A stretch of 64,000 nucleotides of DNA, taken from assembly GCA_032718865.1 (NCBI GenBank), contig JALUTQ010000046.1, positions 434,001 to 498,000 of the forward strand. Direction: 5' to 3'. The DNA is from Tilletia caries (taxonomy: Eukaryota > Basidiomycota > Exobasidiomycetes > Tilletiales > Tilletiaceae). The translations under genes and the position numbers were made by a program. Under the pieces are notes generated by a model that saw nothing but the letters and a program-made list of their open reading frames with translations, was not told where the DNA came from and did not search any database. Of this stretch, positions 18,269-29,964 are shown in pieces (the first letter of the stretch is position 1; each line of letters opens with the position of its first letter).

Positions 18269-20757
18269 ATGGCCACACTTCGCCAGCGTATTTCGGTTTC
18301 GACCGCCAAAGCAGGAACGGGAGCAAACAATCCTATCTGCATCAGCAGCTCCTCCCAGGAGTCCTCCGGCACGGACTCCACCACCCCCTCCAGCCACCTC
18401 CAAGACTCCCAGGATGTGGACGATGAATACGAGCCCGCCATCGGCACCCAGACAATCGGATCGGAGGGAGCCGCTGTCCAGGAAGAGCTGGAAGATATCC
18501 TCAGCGCCCCCGGTGCCATCGACACCGACATGCTCCGACATGAGCACAACAAAGCTGGCGACCACCTGGGTACAACCAGTACCGTTACGAACAGCCGTCC
18601 CCAAGAGGGCGAGGAAGAGGACCTCGCCGAATATGAGGACCACGAGCCCCCCCAGGCCAAACCCGTCGACACAGAGATGGTCACTGACGACCCGTATAGC
18701 ACCAACGAGGACAAGGACACTGGTGACGAGCACATTGAGGCCGATACAGGCAACACCTCTTTTTCGTCTGCCGGCTCCGTCAACCCTGCTAAACAGACGA
18801 TGGTCGTCATCACTGCACTTGTGGAGGACGAAGGACGAACGCTTACATACGCGGAGGTCCTCCCGATGTGCCAAAACGCCACCGCGGGATCCAACACGGC
18901 AACATACACCATCACCCTCCGCAATTTCAACCCAGAAGACCCGGTCCATCAGTGCAGGCTCATTGCCGACACCGAAAAACACGGACGCAAGAAAGGCTTC
19001 CAGGGAGATTTCGACATCAAAATCCACCCTCTCGTAAGGAAAGGCGCGGAGGAACTCCGCGCCTCCGCGCCTCCGCCCGCCTACCTCCGCCAAAACTCCG
19101 CGCTCATTTTTGGGCGGATCGTTCCGTCCGTCCAAGACAGTGGTGTCGGCAAGACCGGTATCATTCCGTCCGCCGTAGCAGGGTGGTCCTCACCGAGGCC
19201 GCCTCCTCCGTCCGCGGTGGGTAGGCGGAGTTTTCCAAGGAGGGAACCTCCGTCCGCCTTCCTCCGGCGGAGTTCCGGCGGAGTTCCGCGCCTCCGCGAT
19301 CCCAACTTGCTGACCCAAGTCTTGGTCTCAGACTTTGGAGTTACTTGCTTAACTCGGCGAAAAAAATCATTTGAAGAGGGGTCTCAAGTCTTGAGACTCC
19401 GGTGTGACTAGAGATCACGTGATATGAAACCCGAGACTCCGTCTTCTGAGACCCCTTCAATAGGAGAGACCCTGTGTAACCCCTGGGGTTTCAGTCTCAG
19501 AGCGGAGTAAGCCCGGAGGCGCGGAGTTCCGCCGGAACTCCGCCGAAGGTGGGGCTGTCGACACCTCCGTCCGCGCTCAAGTCCGGGAACCTCAAACCCC
19601 TCCGCCCTCCGTCCGCGTTCAAGTCGTTGGCGGTACTTCTCCGTCCGCCCCTCCGCTGTCAGCCTCCGCGGTACGGAGGACGTCCTCCGGCGGAGGAAAA
19701 TCGGCGGAGTTTTGCGGTACGGAGGCGCGGAGGACGCGGAACTCCGCCGAGGGCGCGGAGGTGACGCCTTTCCTTACCCTCTCGCGGGAAGAAACAAGGT
19801 CGTCGAGGTCGTTTGGGAAGACATCGAGGACTTCCGCCTCGCCAAACGCATCAATTTCAAGATCTACTGGAAGGGGATCCCAATCACGACCAGCAACTGG
19901 GGACCAGCCCTCGACTGCCGCTCCCGGGCAATCAAGGTTCACCTCCCTCCTGGTCAGAAACCAGATGACTACCTCAACGCCTTCGCGAACTCCTGCCAAC
20001 ACCGCCTTACCATCACCCATGCCTGGGTGGTCGGCACTGGCCCACACGACAGCTCCAAAGCCACAAAGTATGGAGGAATCCTCGTGGTGGTTGCTCGTCT
20101 CGAGGGTACAGGCCACCTCACCCATGAAGACCTCCTCTCCTTCCCGGTCTGGACCATGTTCGCTGGCAGGAGCTACGAAAACCACTTTGCAGGAGTCATC
20201 CAACGATGCCGACACTGCCGCCACCGTGCTCACACAGTCACACTATCCATCCGAGCGAGGAATGCCCAGTACAATACTGCACCTCCTGCCGCAAACGCCA
20301 CCTGCCCGACGAATGCGACAAGAGAGGCCATCGTGGATCAACACAGCAGGGACAACCCTTCTCTGCACCCCCGGAAGAAGGAGCTCGAACACAGTCGAAG
20401 GCTCAAACTAAACCGCTTAGCCACGAGCCTCAAAACGAAGACCACCCCCAGGCTTCACCCGCACCTATTGCAGCCCAAGGCCAAGCCGGATCGAGCCGCC
20501 TTAGGGAAGGAAATACAGGACCGACTCACCCGAAGACACCCCCTCGAGGATCCTACGGTGCCATTCTCGCGAACCTCAACGCGAAGGCCATGGACCCACC
20601 CAAGTCATCCGGAAAAGGGAAAGGCAAGGCTACCCTGTCGTCTGTTTCCGCCACCCAGCCGGCGATTGACACCTTCTTCAGCCCCAAGCGGAAGCCGGTT
20701 GTCGACCCCAGCGGCTCTCCCCCCCCTCGCAAGATGGCGCGCCAAGAAGCTGAATAA
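18269..20757 (+). pseudogene. LINE ORF1 protein, interrupted and frameshifted
   Basis: ORF1 starts with the ATG at 18,269 and encodes an acidic, disordered first 180 residues, then a folded-looking part (YTITLRNFNPEDPVHQCRLI). At 19,034 it is cut by a 742-bp MITE. Directly after the MITE the same frame resumes (VVWEDIEDFRLAKRINFKIY), so removing the MITE and one target copy restores the frame. Near 20,215 a further frame change splits the Cys/His region. The first half lies in one frame (IQRCRHCRHRAH) and the second in another (HPSEECPVQYCTSCRKRH), together forming a typical nucleic-acid-binding zinc-knuckle area. The C-terminus is Pro/Lys-rich and ends at 20,757. Confidence 0.75.
19035..19776. 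mobile_element. hAT-type MITE inside LINE ORF1
   Basis: 742 bp with terminal inverted repeats TAAGGAAAGGCG...CGCCTTTCCTTA, flanked by the perfect 8-bp duplication CCCTCTCG (19,027-19,034 and 19,777-19,784). Eight-base duplications and ends of the form YARNG are hallmarks of the hAT superfamily. It encodes no transposase. Its interior is packed with short inverted and direct words based on ccgcctccg and ggaactccgc. The insertion is younger than the LINE it interrupts. Confidence 0.85.
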
Positions 20758-20952
20758 CTTGAGGTCCAATTCCATGAGTCCCCGCTCTTCCCCTACCACC
20801 TTCACACGTCCGAAAGGACTACTCTCTACAACAGACGGAGTCTGTGCTATTATGCCCCCCACACCATGCCACCAACCCTATGAATACTATGACATACTCA
20901 CATACCCATGCCCAAACCATCATCGCGTACCCTACCCTTACACGCCCAAATC

Positions 20953-23900
20953 ATGACTGGTCTTATCATCGTGCTGACGATCTACTCTTATATGACAGCT
21001 CACCCGCTCAACTGCGAAGACGAAACTCGTGCGCCACTTAAAGTTGCTACACTGAACTGCGGAAAGGCAGGGATACGAAAGCGGCTTGCTGACATCTTCT
21101 CCGATACCAAAGAAGCCTTACAGAACGTTGACGTTCTTTTCTTACAGGAATGTGGCGTTAAGCAAACCATCCTTCCCCAGGACGACACCTCCCTCCAATC
21201 CGTCTTGGGACCAGCCTTCCGCACCGGGATGACTGGCATCCTCACCCACGACGCTGGCATCTTGATGTTGACAACGAAAGCCACTCTCACGGTAGTCCAC
21301 CACGGTCCTCGATGGGCATACGCACATGCCACAATACGACCTCTCGGACCAGCCTCGGCAGCCATCACCGCACTGGACCTTTGGTCCGTCCACGGACCTG
21401 TCCGAGACTTCAGCTTCTGGCCTACCACCTGGCTGGAAGCCATACGAACCCACACACGAGCAGGCGACGCCATTGTGGGTGCCGACTGGAACGCAACTCC
21501 AGACCCGGCCCGCGACTCACTCCGCGGTACCGGAGGCTCATGCCCTTGGTCTACTATTGCCCCCACCCTCACTACCCTGAACATTGCCGCTATACCGACA
21601 CCTGCATCCGGAAGGACGCTCATACACTCGCATCACTCAAACCCCCGCAGGCACCATCGCATCCGCCAAACGGATCGACTCCATTTGGTCCTCTACCCGA
21701 CTCCTCCGCTTCGCGAAACACACGAAATTCTCCTACACCACATCGGACCACCGCGCCACTTCGGTCAGCTTTGACATGGCTGTCGCCTTCACCCCACCAA
21801 CGACGTACCACCAACGTCCATGGTCTCTACACCCTGGGACGCTACGAAGCCAATCATTCCGCAACGCGATCCACCGCTCGATTACGCAAATCGGCCCTCC
21901 CCACCCTCACCTCACTGGACCTCAAAAGATCGTCCAGTGGCAAGACTACCTCCTTCGTCTGAGGGACATAACAAGGCTCGAGTCGATAAAGGTGGGCCAG
22001 TCCCTAAAACGCCTCCGCAACGACTTCACCACCATCGAACGGATAGCCGACAACCTCGACCTAGCAAACAGCGAGGACGCGATCCGCCTCCCCAACCTCC
22101 TATCCCGGATCCAGACGGCACGCGACCTTCTTACGGACAAACTATCCGTAGGTAGCATCAAACCATCATCAACACACGCCTTTCGCCCTTCAAGTTGGAT
22201 GTCGGGCGCACTCCAACGCACGGGCGGAACAACATACATCAAACGACTCCGAGCGACCACCGGCACTATCACCACGGACGAATCCCGCATGCTGGACATC
22301 ACACACGCATTTTTCACCGACCTGTACTGCCCACCTAACCCCCCCTCTACCTACCTTACCGACCAGACACTCTTGCTCTCGTCGGCCAGCACCACCTTCA
22401 AATCGGAGGACATAGCCATGCTGGCCTCCCCATACCTACTCAGCGACATCAAAGCAGCGCTGCGGACCACGAACGCATACTCTGCTCCCGGCCCACTCGG
22501 CCTCACATACCCCCTGCTCAGTCTTACCGCAGAAACAACTGGCCCTCACATCCTCTCACTCCTGGAGGGCCTCGGCGCGGGACACCCCCTCCCGGTCCTC
22601 CTACAAACTACACTTCTCCACAAGAAGGGAGACAAGGCCGACTTGGCCAACTATCGTCCCATCTCGGTGTCCGACACAGCATTGCGACTGGTCACCCGAA
22701 TGGTGGCATTCCGACTTGCAATCGCGACAGGAAACGCCCTGCCGTGGAATCAGGCAGCCTTCTTACCAGGGCGACGAACATCGAGCGTAGCCGGAGCACT
22801 CCAAGGCATTATCGATCACGTTGGAACAGGTCGCCCCGGCATGCCGACATCAATATTCATTTTGCTCCTCGACCAGCAAAAAGCCTACGACCGGGTAGGC
22901 CATCCCTGGCTATGGTCTGTCCTACAAACAGCGGGTGTACCCGCCACCTTCCTCAAGACCATCCAATCCTTTTACAAGGACCCTCACCTCCAAGTAATGA
23001 TCAACGGATTACTCACCGACCTGATCCCCCTACGCGCGGGTCTCCTCCAAGGAGATCCGTTATCTTGCGTGCTGTACAATCTGGCCCTCCAACCGTTCCT
23101 TGACCTACTGGACACCTTCCAGGTAGGCGTTGATGTCCCCGGCCTAGGCCGCATAGCGAGTCTGGCATTCGCAGACGATGTGTCCCTCCTGCTCCCAGGC
23201 ACCCCTGAAGGCGTCACACAATGGCCCTCTGTCCTCCACGCCATCGCGGCATATGAAACAGCGAGCGGAGCTCGTCTAAACCGGGCAAAATGTGGATTCA
23301 TTGAAGTCACACACCCCTCGCACAATCTGGAACATAGCGCCCCACTTCGCGCTGCCCTCCTTCAGGCCGGTTTCAACCCCTTGCCCACACAACACGGAGA
23401 GATCGTCCACCTGGGCCATCCCATACACACCCGCGGCGCCGGCAGCCCATGTATTATTGGATACAACGACCGCATCGACGCTATCGGCGCGCGCATCCCT
23501 CTCATCCGCAAGTTCGGATCGGACCTTATCACCCGCGTCCGCCTAAGCAACAGCATCCTCACCCCCAAACTTTGGCACGCCACCACCGTCGGCGGCCTCC
23601 CCACCACCACGGCCCGCACCGACCTGTCCCTCGCACTCCGGAAATTCCTCTACCTCGGAGACACCCCGTGGTTTGAGACGGCGGACATCAGCGCTCCTCT
23701 CCACCTTGGAGGCCTGGGCTTCATCCATCCCGACCACATGTTCACGGCCCAATCCATCACCTATCTGGCACACAACCTCCTCCGCCCAGACGAGTACGGA
23801 ATCTGGCTCCAAGATGGCCTCGCCTGGCACCTCCACCACATCTACCATTGCAGCCCTGCTGCACTTCTCATCCCAAACGGCGTGCACCGGGCCCGCCTCA

Positions 23901-25276
23901 CAGCGGACACCACCAGAGCAGCTGGCTTCTGGGGACGCCTCCTCCACGCATTGGCATCGGTCAACCTTTCACTCGACCCGTCGTGGCCGGATCTCGAGGG
24001 CCCTGCATTACTTGAGCTCCCGTGGTACTTCGACAGTGCCATCGCTAGCACCCCCAAACCCTGGCCCCTTTCCCGCTACCGTTCCGCAGCAACCCGCGGC
24101 TGGATCACATGGGGAGACATCCTCTGGAAGTCCACCCTCGCCACCCGCGACCGAACACACGCATCATCTTGGCCCCTTGGCCCTCCCAGCCCACGCGCAG
24201 CGGCCGCTAACCTGATCCCTCGCGCCGACGACATCAGGGATTCCAAAGGACCGGAACTTGGAACGATCTTCACCCCATACTGGGCGTCACTCCCACCGGA
24301 CTTCCGCCAAAAACTTCTCCAAACAACGGACATGCCCTTCGCGACCGGCATGGACCCCTCCCTGCCGGTACCACGCATCCGCGACCCATCGGCGCGCGCC
24401 TTCCCCTGACACCTCCTTCAAGTCAACTCCAAACCCCTCCAACAAACGACTACACGCAATACTCGGCTGGCCCTCGGCCGCAATACGCCCATTACCGTGT
24501 TCTGGCCCTCAGCAGTCATCAAAACCCCTCACACCACCACGGACGATCAGCCTCCTTCCACCGCCATTGAGGTTCCACTGGCCCCTGCCCCCGTAGCGCC
24601 CAACTCCGCCACCTGGGGAACCGCTTGGACGGAACTCCACCGCACTCCGCTGTCCAGCCCGGCGCTCTCCAACTGCTACCTGTGGATGCACCGGCGGGCA
24701 TGGCTCGCCCTGGATGGCAACAAAACCCGACGATGCACTCACCCCGGATGCGACAAAGCGGATAGCCAAGAACACGCATACATCACATGCCCCGCGGTCA
24801 CCCCCCTCTGGTCCGCCGCCCTGCCCGTCCTCCGGGTCATGGGCGTCACGTCAGCAATCCCGATGGCCCCGCACCTCGTCGCCCTAGCATGGCCAGACAT
24901 TCGTCGATTCCGCCCTCGGCTGGTCCTGTGGCGGACCATCATCATCCACCTGATAACAGAAGCCCGTCACCCATCCCTGGCAAGACTCAAACAAACAGGT
25001 ACATATGTACCCGCGGCGCCTCGGCCGGACCTCTTTCGCCTGAAAGTCGAACGTATGCTCGCGGAAGGCATCACGACGGCCCGGGCCCGCAGCAGGGCCC
25101 GCCAACGTGATTCCAGCTCCCGACACGACCAGATCGATTCCTTCACGAGAGACTGGATGACTGGATCATCTCTCGTCATCATCGACGAGTCCCAATCTCA
25201 CGGGATTTCATTCAACTTCCGCCCAGATCCTTCTCCCTCGCTCCCCGAGACCGGTCATATCATCCAGACAGAGTGA
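20953..25276 (+). pseudogene. LINE ORF2: endonuclease, reverse transcriptase, zinc motif (frameshifted)
   Basis: The endonuclease part runs from about 20,953 to 21,770: LKVATLNCGKAG, VLFLQECGV, GADWNATPD, and after a frame change near 21,625, DSIWSS and SDHRATSVSFD. The reverse transcriptase follows in one long frame (21,584-24,409): LLHKKGDKADLANYRPISVS, NQAAFLPGRR, LLLDQQKAYDRVGHPWLW, GLLQGDPLSCVLYNLAL, and the catalytic SLAFADDVSLLLPG. A second frame change near 24,400 leads to the C-terminal part (24,497-25,276) with C-x4-C-x7-H-x4-C in CTHPGCDKADSQEHAYITC. The catalytic aspartates are present. No RNase H motif was identified. The order of domains fits the Tad/I group of fungal LINEs. Confidence 0.85.
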
Positions 25277-25505
25277 CGGCCTGAAATCACGTCGGACCCT
25301 ATCCTCACCAACCTGCGTGTCCTGATCACCCCGAAGAACAACCGGAAAAGCCCATCTGCGGCGGACAGCTCCCACCCTCCTTCCCCCTGCCAGACTCAGC
25401 CCCCTATGCTCATTGTTGTCATTGCTGCTCCATTGATTCAGGTGTTGTTAGGTTTCGCTCACCACGTGTCTATGCAATACAAAAAGGCCCTCTACTATAA
25501 AAAAA
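25277..25505 (+). other. LINE 3' untranslated end
   Basis: Ends in ctactataaaaaaa directly before the TACAT duplication, as expected for a short A-tailed LINE end. Confidence 0.6.
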
Positions 25506-25677
25506 TACATATGATTGATGAGTTTTGCCATTCTTGGTCCTTGGACGTCGCCCTCATTTGAGAGGTTGTATGATGCTGTAGGACGAGATGGGCATGGGGG
25601 TGAGAACTGAGAACACGTTAAGGAAGCAGTGAGTTCATTCCGGCATTTTTGCGACGCTGGGGCGCTGAGGCGCTGAG

Positions 25678-26319
25678 AGCGTGTCCTGCAGCCACTTTCT
25701 TTGGATTTTCCCCATATGAAATTTCGGAGCACGCTTTGAAATTTATGAAGCAAAGCACGCCCGGAAAATCCTGTCCTGCTGCACGCCAAAATCGCGCTTT
25801 GCTTTGGAATTCCGGAGCAAATCGGCCTTCCAAAGCACGAAATCCAAATCGACCTCCGGAGGTCGCTCTGACTTTTTGCTTTGCTTTGAAATTCTCCACG
25901 CGAGCCAACCACATGGCGATCACCATGGAATCCAGCCATACCACAGCTCACCGTCGCATCTTTTTCCTCTTCTTTCGTCTCGATATCAGCCTTGGAAAGG
26001 CTAGCTTCCGCGTCTGTATGGTCAGCGAGGAAAACGGTGAGGAAGGGTGACACATTCGAAGTGCTATGTGTGCAATGGAAGACTCCCTATTGAGGGTGAC
26101 TACGGCGCCTGATTTTTTTTCTCCCACGTGGTTTTTGCTTCACGGTAAGATCGGGCCGAAGCCTAGAGCAAAGCACGCTCGCAGAGCACGCTGCTTGTCC
26201 TGCTGGACTTGCTGTGGGAAATGAAAAGCAAAGCTTTCAAAGCGGGGGGACAAAATTTTGTCCCTGCGCTGTTTTGCTGTGAAATTTCAAAGCACAGCAA
26301 CTGTGCAGCAGGACACGCT
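25678..26319. mobile_element. 642-bp MITE of uncertain superfamily
   Basis: Terminal inverted repeats AGCGTGTCCTGC(A/T)GC at both ends, flanked by CTGAG (25,673-25,677 and 26,320-26,324). The copy-2 locus (about 32,655-32,664) lacks the element and reads cgctgatgtcttgg, an empty site. The interior has many words such as aaagcacgc, gctttgaaatt and their inverted forms, and no coding potential. Confidence 0.75.
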
Positions 26320-26324
26320 CTGAG

Positions 26325-26672
26325 GTCTTGGTCAGAGAGCCCAATCAAGAAGAATGCACAAGCAATCACTAATCACTGCGTTTTGCGAGCAGTCCTAGCC
26401 AACCTTGATGATGAGCTCCTTGCCCGCACCTTGTCCACATAGGGAGAGGGTCTGCCGCTGCGTGATCGGAGTCGCTGATGGGCCTGTTGAAAAAGCTGAT
26501 GCGTTGGGCAGCAAGATCGCAGAAGTGCCGCGAGCTGATGTCGCGTACAGACAGAAAGATCGAGCCGTCTTGAAATTGAGGTCAGGCGTCCTTTTCCATG
26601 GGGCTGGTGACGGTGTACCCGCGGATGCCGAGAGCTGTTTCGACTAGCGGAGGTGCACATACGAGAGTTCGG
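26325..26672. other. Duplicated spacer, copy 1
   Basis: Near-identical to 32,665-33,007. It holds several short open frames on both strands, with no recognised gene. Confidence 0.4.
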
Positions 26673-26965
26673 TCAGGCTCGAAGCGATCCGCAGCGTGAA
26701 GATTGGCAAAGCTTGTGCTTACCGCCTAGTATCCCGGATCTTCTGGCTAGACACGGCCAGAAAGAACGGAGTACCTTGACCCTGAGCGCCCGTGGTATAG
26801 TACGCCTGGAGACACCGAGCAGGATGAGTAGGATGGATAGAAGCGATGCCCATCGCTGAGGATGAATGGGAGAACGAGCACGGTCAGCCTTTTGGCTTTG
26901 AAGCGCGGGAGTCGGCAGCATGCAACACTCACATTTGTGATTGTCCTCGCCAACGCGGCGACCAT
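26673..26965 (-). CDS. Possible small signal-anchor protein, copy 1
   Basis: Possible model: exon 1 at 26,933-26,965 (MVAALARTITN), intron 26,856-26,932 (GTGAGT...CTCAG, phase 0), exon 2 at 26,673-26,855, giving 71 aa. Exon 2 begins RWASLLSILLILLGVSRR, a hydrophobic signal or anchor, followed by a basic, Cys-containing tail. The same model holds in copy 2. A TATA-like catatacc lies about 280 bp upstream. It does not share the phase-1 intron of the other cluster genes. There is no family match and the evidence is weak. Confidence 0.3.
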
Positions 26966-27593
26966 CGATGCATATTTGACGTCGAGAGAGTGCTGAGAGA
27001 AGAAGATAGCACCGGCGCCGGCGCTGGTGGTGGTGACCGAGGGGAAAGCGAGAGCGAATAGAGTCGCGGTCGATTTCTTCTTCTTGAGGTTGGAAGAGGA
27101 GAAGACGGTATGTACTGACGGATGTGTGGGCTGCGCTGTGGGAAAACAAAGTCGAGGAGGGAAGTATAGGCGGTGTGAATGCGATGCAGTCCAATTGCTT
27201 CGATGAAATCGTCGAAAACGAGTAGGTGGTATATGTAAGCAAGGCTAAGGAGGCGAAGAATCGGAAGATACACCGCTCTGCAGCAGGAGGAGACAGCTTC
27301 TACAGGCGACAACCTGGCCTCGGTCAGCAGGTCTCGCCTAGCCTACTATCCTGAGCCAAACCCCCGCCGCGCCTCGTGAAGTGTGCAAGTACTAGAAGGC
27401 AAGGAAGTGTCAACGAACTGGAGATCGAATCATGCAATCAGTTGAGTCAATGAATCCGTTCCTCCTGCAATCGACGATGGGAAAGAGAACATCTCAGTGG
27501 TAGCAAAAGCAAACGAGGAAAAAAGAAGCAAACGTCAAGCGTCAAGCGTCAAGGAAGAAGATCGCAAAGGCGAAGTCGCTGAGATTTCAAGAA
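26966..27593. other. Duplicated spacer between small genes, copy 1
   Basis: About 630 bases matching 33,301-33,927. It contains three CGTCAAG-type heptamers at about 27,534-27,555, a variant of the CTCAAGC repeat found at start codons elsewhere. No gene called. Confidence 0.4.
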
Positions 27594-28192
27594 TCAAGCG
27601 CCGTGATGGACCACATGGTCAAAGCCAAGGAGAGTCATTGGACTTTCCTGCCGGAAATACCACCTGTCCAGCATGATGGAAGCTATGCCACCGGCGATCG
27701 CCGATCGAAGTCCTGCTCCTCGCGGCTGAGGCTGCATGGCCACTCTTCGCTTCCGAAGACTGGAAGAATCGCCCAAGACGAAAGGTGAATGTGTCGGAGG
27801 GCCGTCGTAAGTCGCGGCCAGTGGCCCGTTAGGCTTGAACATGTTCAGCGAGCTCTTGACCGAGTGCCTGTCGCCCTTGTCGACCGCGTGGTGGAGGTCC
27901 ATCCTGATCACGAAGCAACCGAGCACCAAGGGCCAAGCAGTGTTGCGTTTCTGGCTCCGTGCTGTTGGCCGCGAGGCGACGTAATAGTATTCCACCTTGA
28001 CGGGCCGGCATCTCAATACTGGAAGATCATCAGGGAAAAGAAAGAACAGATTCGTCAAACACATGAAGACGCCATGCCAGGACACGGACATTCGAATCAC
28101 GACGCACCTGTTGGTTGAGCCACGGTGGCATGTGCTGCCACCGCCAGAATGCTTGCGAAAATCGCGGTACCGAATGTCGTGAAGAAGCGCAT
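27594..28192 (-). CDS. Small predicted secreted protein, two exons (cluster member, copy 1)
   Basis: Model: exon 1 at 28,108-28,192, intron 28,019-28,107 (GTGCGT...TTCCAG, phase 1), exon 2 at 27,594-28,018, giving 169 aa. Residues 1-25 are a signal peptide (MRFFTTFGTAIFASILAVAA). Kex2-type Lys-Arg sites occur in SQKRNTAWP and LRKRRVAMQP. Near the C-terminus is a small-residue hydrophobic segment followed by Asp-Arg (LRSAIAGGIASIMLDRWYF), the same pattern as in the Kex2-repeat proteins. Exon 2 also begins with DNA very like that coding IEMP in the Kex2-repeat genes, but in another frame. It differs from copy 2 by only two amino acids. Confidence 0.6.
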
Positions 28193-28844
28193 TGTGCGGT
28201 AACAGAGTGATAAAGAATGTGGCTCAGTCCTGCTGCAGCCAGAGAAGTGTTGGAAGGAGGGTTCAGCAAGGGCTGGATGAGAGCAAAAGCGATGAGTTTG
28301 ATCCGAGCGATCTCCTCCTTTTGTGCGGTTGTCTTTCCATACCTCGACAGTGCGAAGGAACGGAACCGAGGTCCAGCGGCAGAACAATTATGCACGCTGG
28401 CGAATTGGCGGGGCGCACTGGCATTATGAGATGAGACGGATTGCGCCCTGCGGTGTAAGTTCAGTTCCTGACGACTCCCGCCTGCAGATGATGCCGTGAA
28501 GGAAAGGAGTGCGCTGGAAATGTGCCATGATCCATGGCCCATGATGCATGGTGTTGCCTGCATCGAGCAGCCACGCGCGGTCACGAATGCGGAATGTATG
28601 TACTGCCACAGGGGGTCATACTTACCCGGCGATGGACATCCCTTCTGTCAGGCAGGTCAACTGCTGACCGATGGGGGCAAGGATACATACATATGTACGT
28701 AGATCGTTGATTGGCGATCGTCTCGCTCGGCCGAGCCACATCGAGGAAAGAAGAAAACGTCTGGTGTGTATGGTGATTGGTGTGCTGAACGCGGCATTCA
28801 GAAGGGTGACGCTTACAAATGCAGCAGATCGAGATCGAGATCGT
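28193..28844. other. Spacer between secreted-protein gene and DNAJC8-like remnant, copy 1
   Basis: About 650 bases, near-identical to 34,527-35,178. No gene supportable; open frames on both strands lack family features. Confidence 0.4.
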
Positions 28845-29409
28845 TCAACCAAGCACATTGCTGGAATCGCCCTTCCGCTTCTTGCTTCCCTTCTGAAAGG
28901 AACGCCATCCTGCAGAACAGCGTGTTCAAAAAAGGGAGTTTGGGGTTGAGCACTTCCAGACTGGCTTCTGCAGTGTGGACACGGACAGAGAAGAGAAAGG
29001 AAGGGAAGGGACGACTCACCTGCGACACGATCATCTCTGGTTGCTTCCCACACTTCTTTCTCACTGGCTTTCCGCTTGTGGGTTTCGACCGCCTCTTCCC
29101 TCTTCCTCTGCTCCGCGCCTTCGGCTACGTGTTGAAGACGAATCGCGCTGGAATACAGGCAAGACAGTGAGCAGTGACATCGACATGTTTCCAACGCGTC
29201 GAGCCGGAAATCTCACCGTCTCCTTTGAACCTCGTCGTCGATCATGATCTCCTTTGTCTTCTGCCGTACCCGCTCCTCGAGTGCACCGAGTCCCAAGGCT
29301 TTGATCCGTTCATCGTCTGAGGCGATAGTGGTAGGCAGACCCAGCTCCTTCAAGGTGACAATGCGAGCGGCCATCACAGTCTCGTCTAAGTTTTTACGTT
29401 TGTCTTCAT
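28845..29409 (-). pseudogene. 3' fragment of the DNAJC8-like gene
   Basis: Corresponds to the last part of exon 3 (29,217-29,409), exon 4 (29,020-29,147) and exon 5 (28,845-28,909) of the intact gene at 35,179-36,497. Homology stops at 29,409, within exon 3, after the sequence for LLDEDKRKNLDE. There is no J domain and no promoter. The break marks the right edge of duplication copy 1. Confidence 0.9.
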
Positions 29410-29964
29410 CAAGCAGATTCACCAGATGGCAGAGTCTTGAATGCCGTCATCTTGAGCGCCGAAGACAGCCCGGCAACAAGCTCGATGCCATTGGTGAGCG
29501 AGCGAGGACTCCCGTACACCCCGTGTGATGCTGTGGTATGGATGTGCCTGCGTGGACGAGAAACGAAAGGTCACACACGAAGGGCATCATTCAATAGCGC
29601 ATGCACTGCACCTTGATCGCCGTCTCCGTCCGTAGAGATCGATTCAGCACCGCCATCGAGACCGCGGATATGTACCTTCAAGCGTGCTGCTGCCTCCGGT
29701 TCCATACAGTTATGCCGGTCGAAGTCGGGGCAGCCGCCTGGGTCTACCGAGTCCGTCGAATAGTTCTCTTGCGGTACTCGTTCCGTCCAGCTATGTACCA
29801 GGTGACGTGAACTTGTCGACCGGCTGAAGCCTGAAGTGCCCATGTATGAAGCAAGACAGATGTTGTCACCCCGTTTGAAAGGATCCAACACCGTTCCAGA
29901 AGCAGCTCGGGGAGAAAACTCACCTCGTTTTGATGGGAAAGAAAATAGGTCAGGACTTGGGTGC
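29410..29964. other. Junction sequence between duplication copies
   Basis: 555 bases with no match in either copy. Short frames on both strands, nothing recognised. It is either a remnant of the original flank or filler added when the duplication formed. Confidence 0.5.

Larger units (their letters stand above)
17121..25505 (+). mobile_element. 8.4 kb LINE (Tad/I-type) retrotransposon, decayed
   Basis: Bounded by the 5-bp direct repeat TACAT (17,116-17,120 and 25,506-25,510), with a seven-A run before the right copy. It contains a leader of about 1.1 kb, ORF1 with a zinc-knuckle-like C-terminus, and ORF2 with an apurinic endonuclease, a reverse transcriptase and a C-terminal CCHC-type motif. 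ORF1 is split by a MITE, and both ORFs carry frameshifts, so the copy is not autonomous. Its leader (17,137-17,300) and its 3' end recur in the relic at 61.4-62.7 kb. The flanks resume homology with copy 2 on both sides, so the element boundaries are well supported. Confidence 0.85.
5701..29409. repeat. Tandem duplication, copy 1 (expanded by transposons)
   Basis: Blocks 5701-6845, 7441-8096, 17064-17120, 25506-25677 and 26325-29409 match, in the same order and orientation, blocks of 29,965-35,743. The offset is 24,264 at the left end and 6,334-6,335 at the right end. The difference is explained by four insertion events, listed separately. The right end of this copy falls inside exon 3 of a DNAJC8-like gene, so that gene is cut here and whole at copy 2. 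Many stretches are nearly identical, which suggests a fairly recent duplication or continuing conversion. Confidence 0.9.

Noticed and set aside
26405..26660. Overlapping open frames on both strands at the start of the duplicated block
   Set aside because: They are short, have no features, and are kept in both copies only because the whole block is near-identical.
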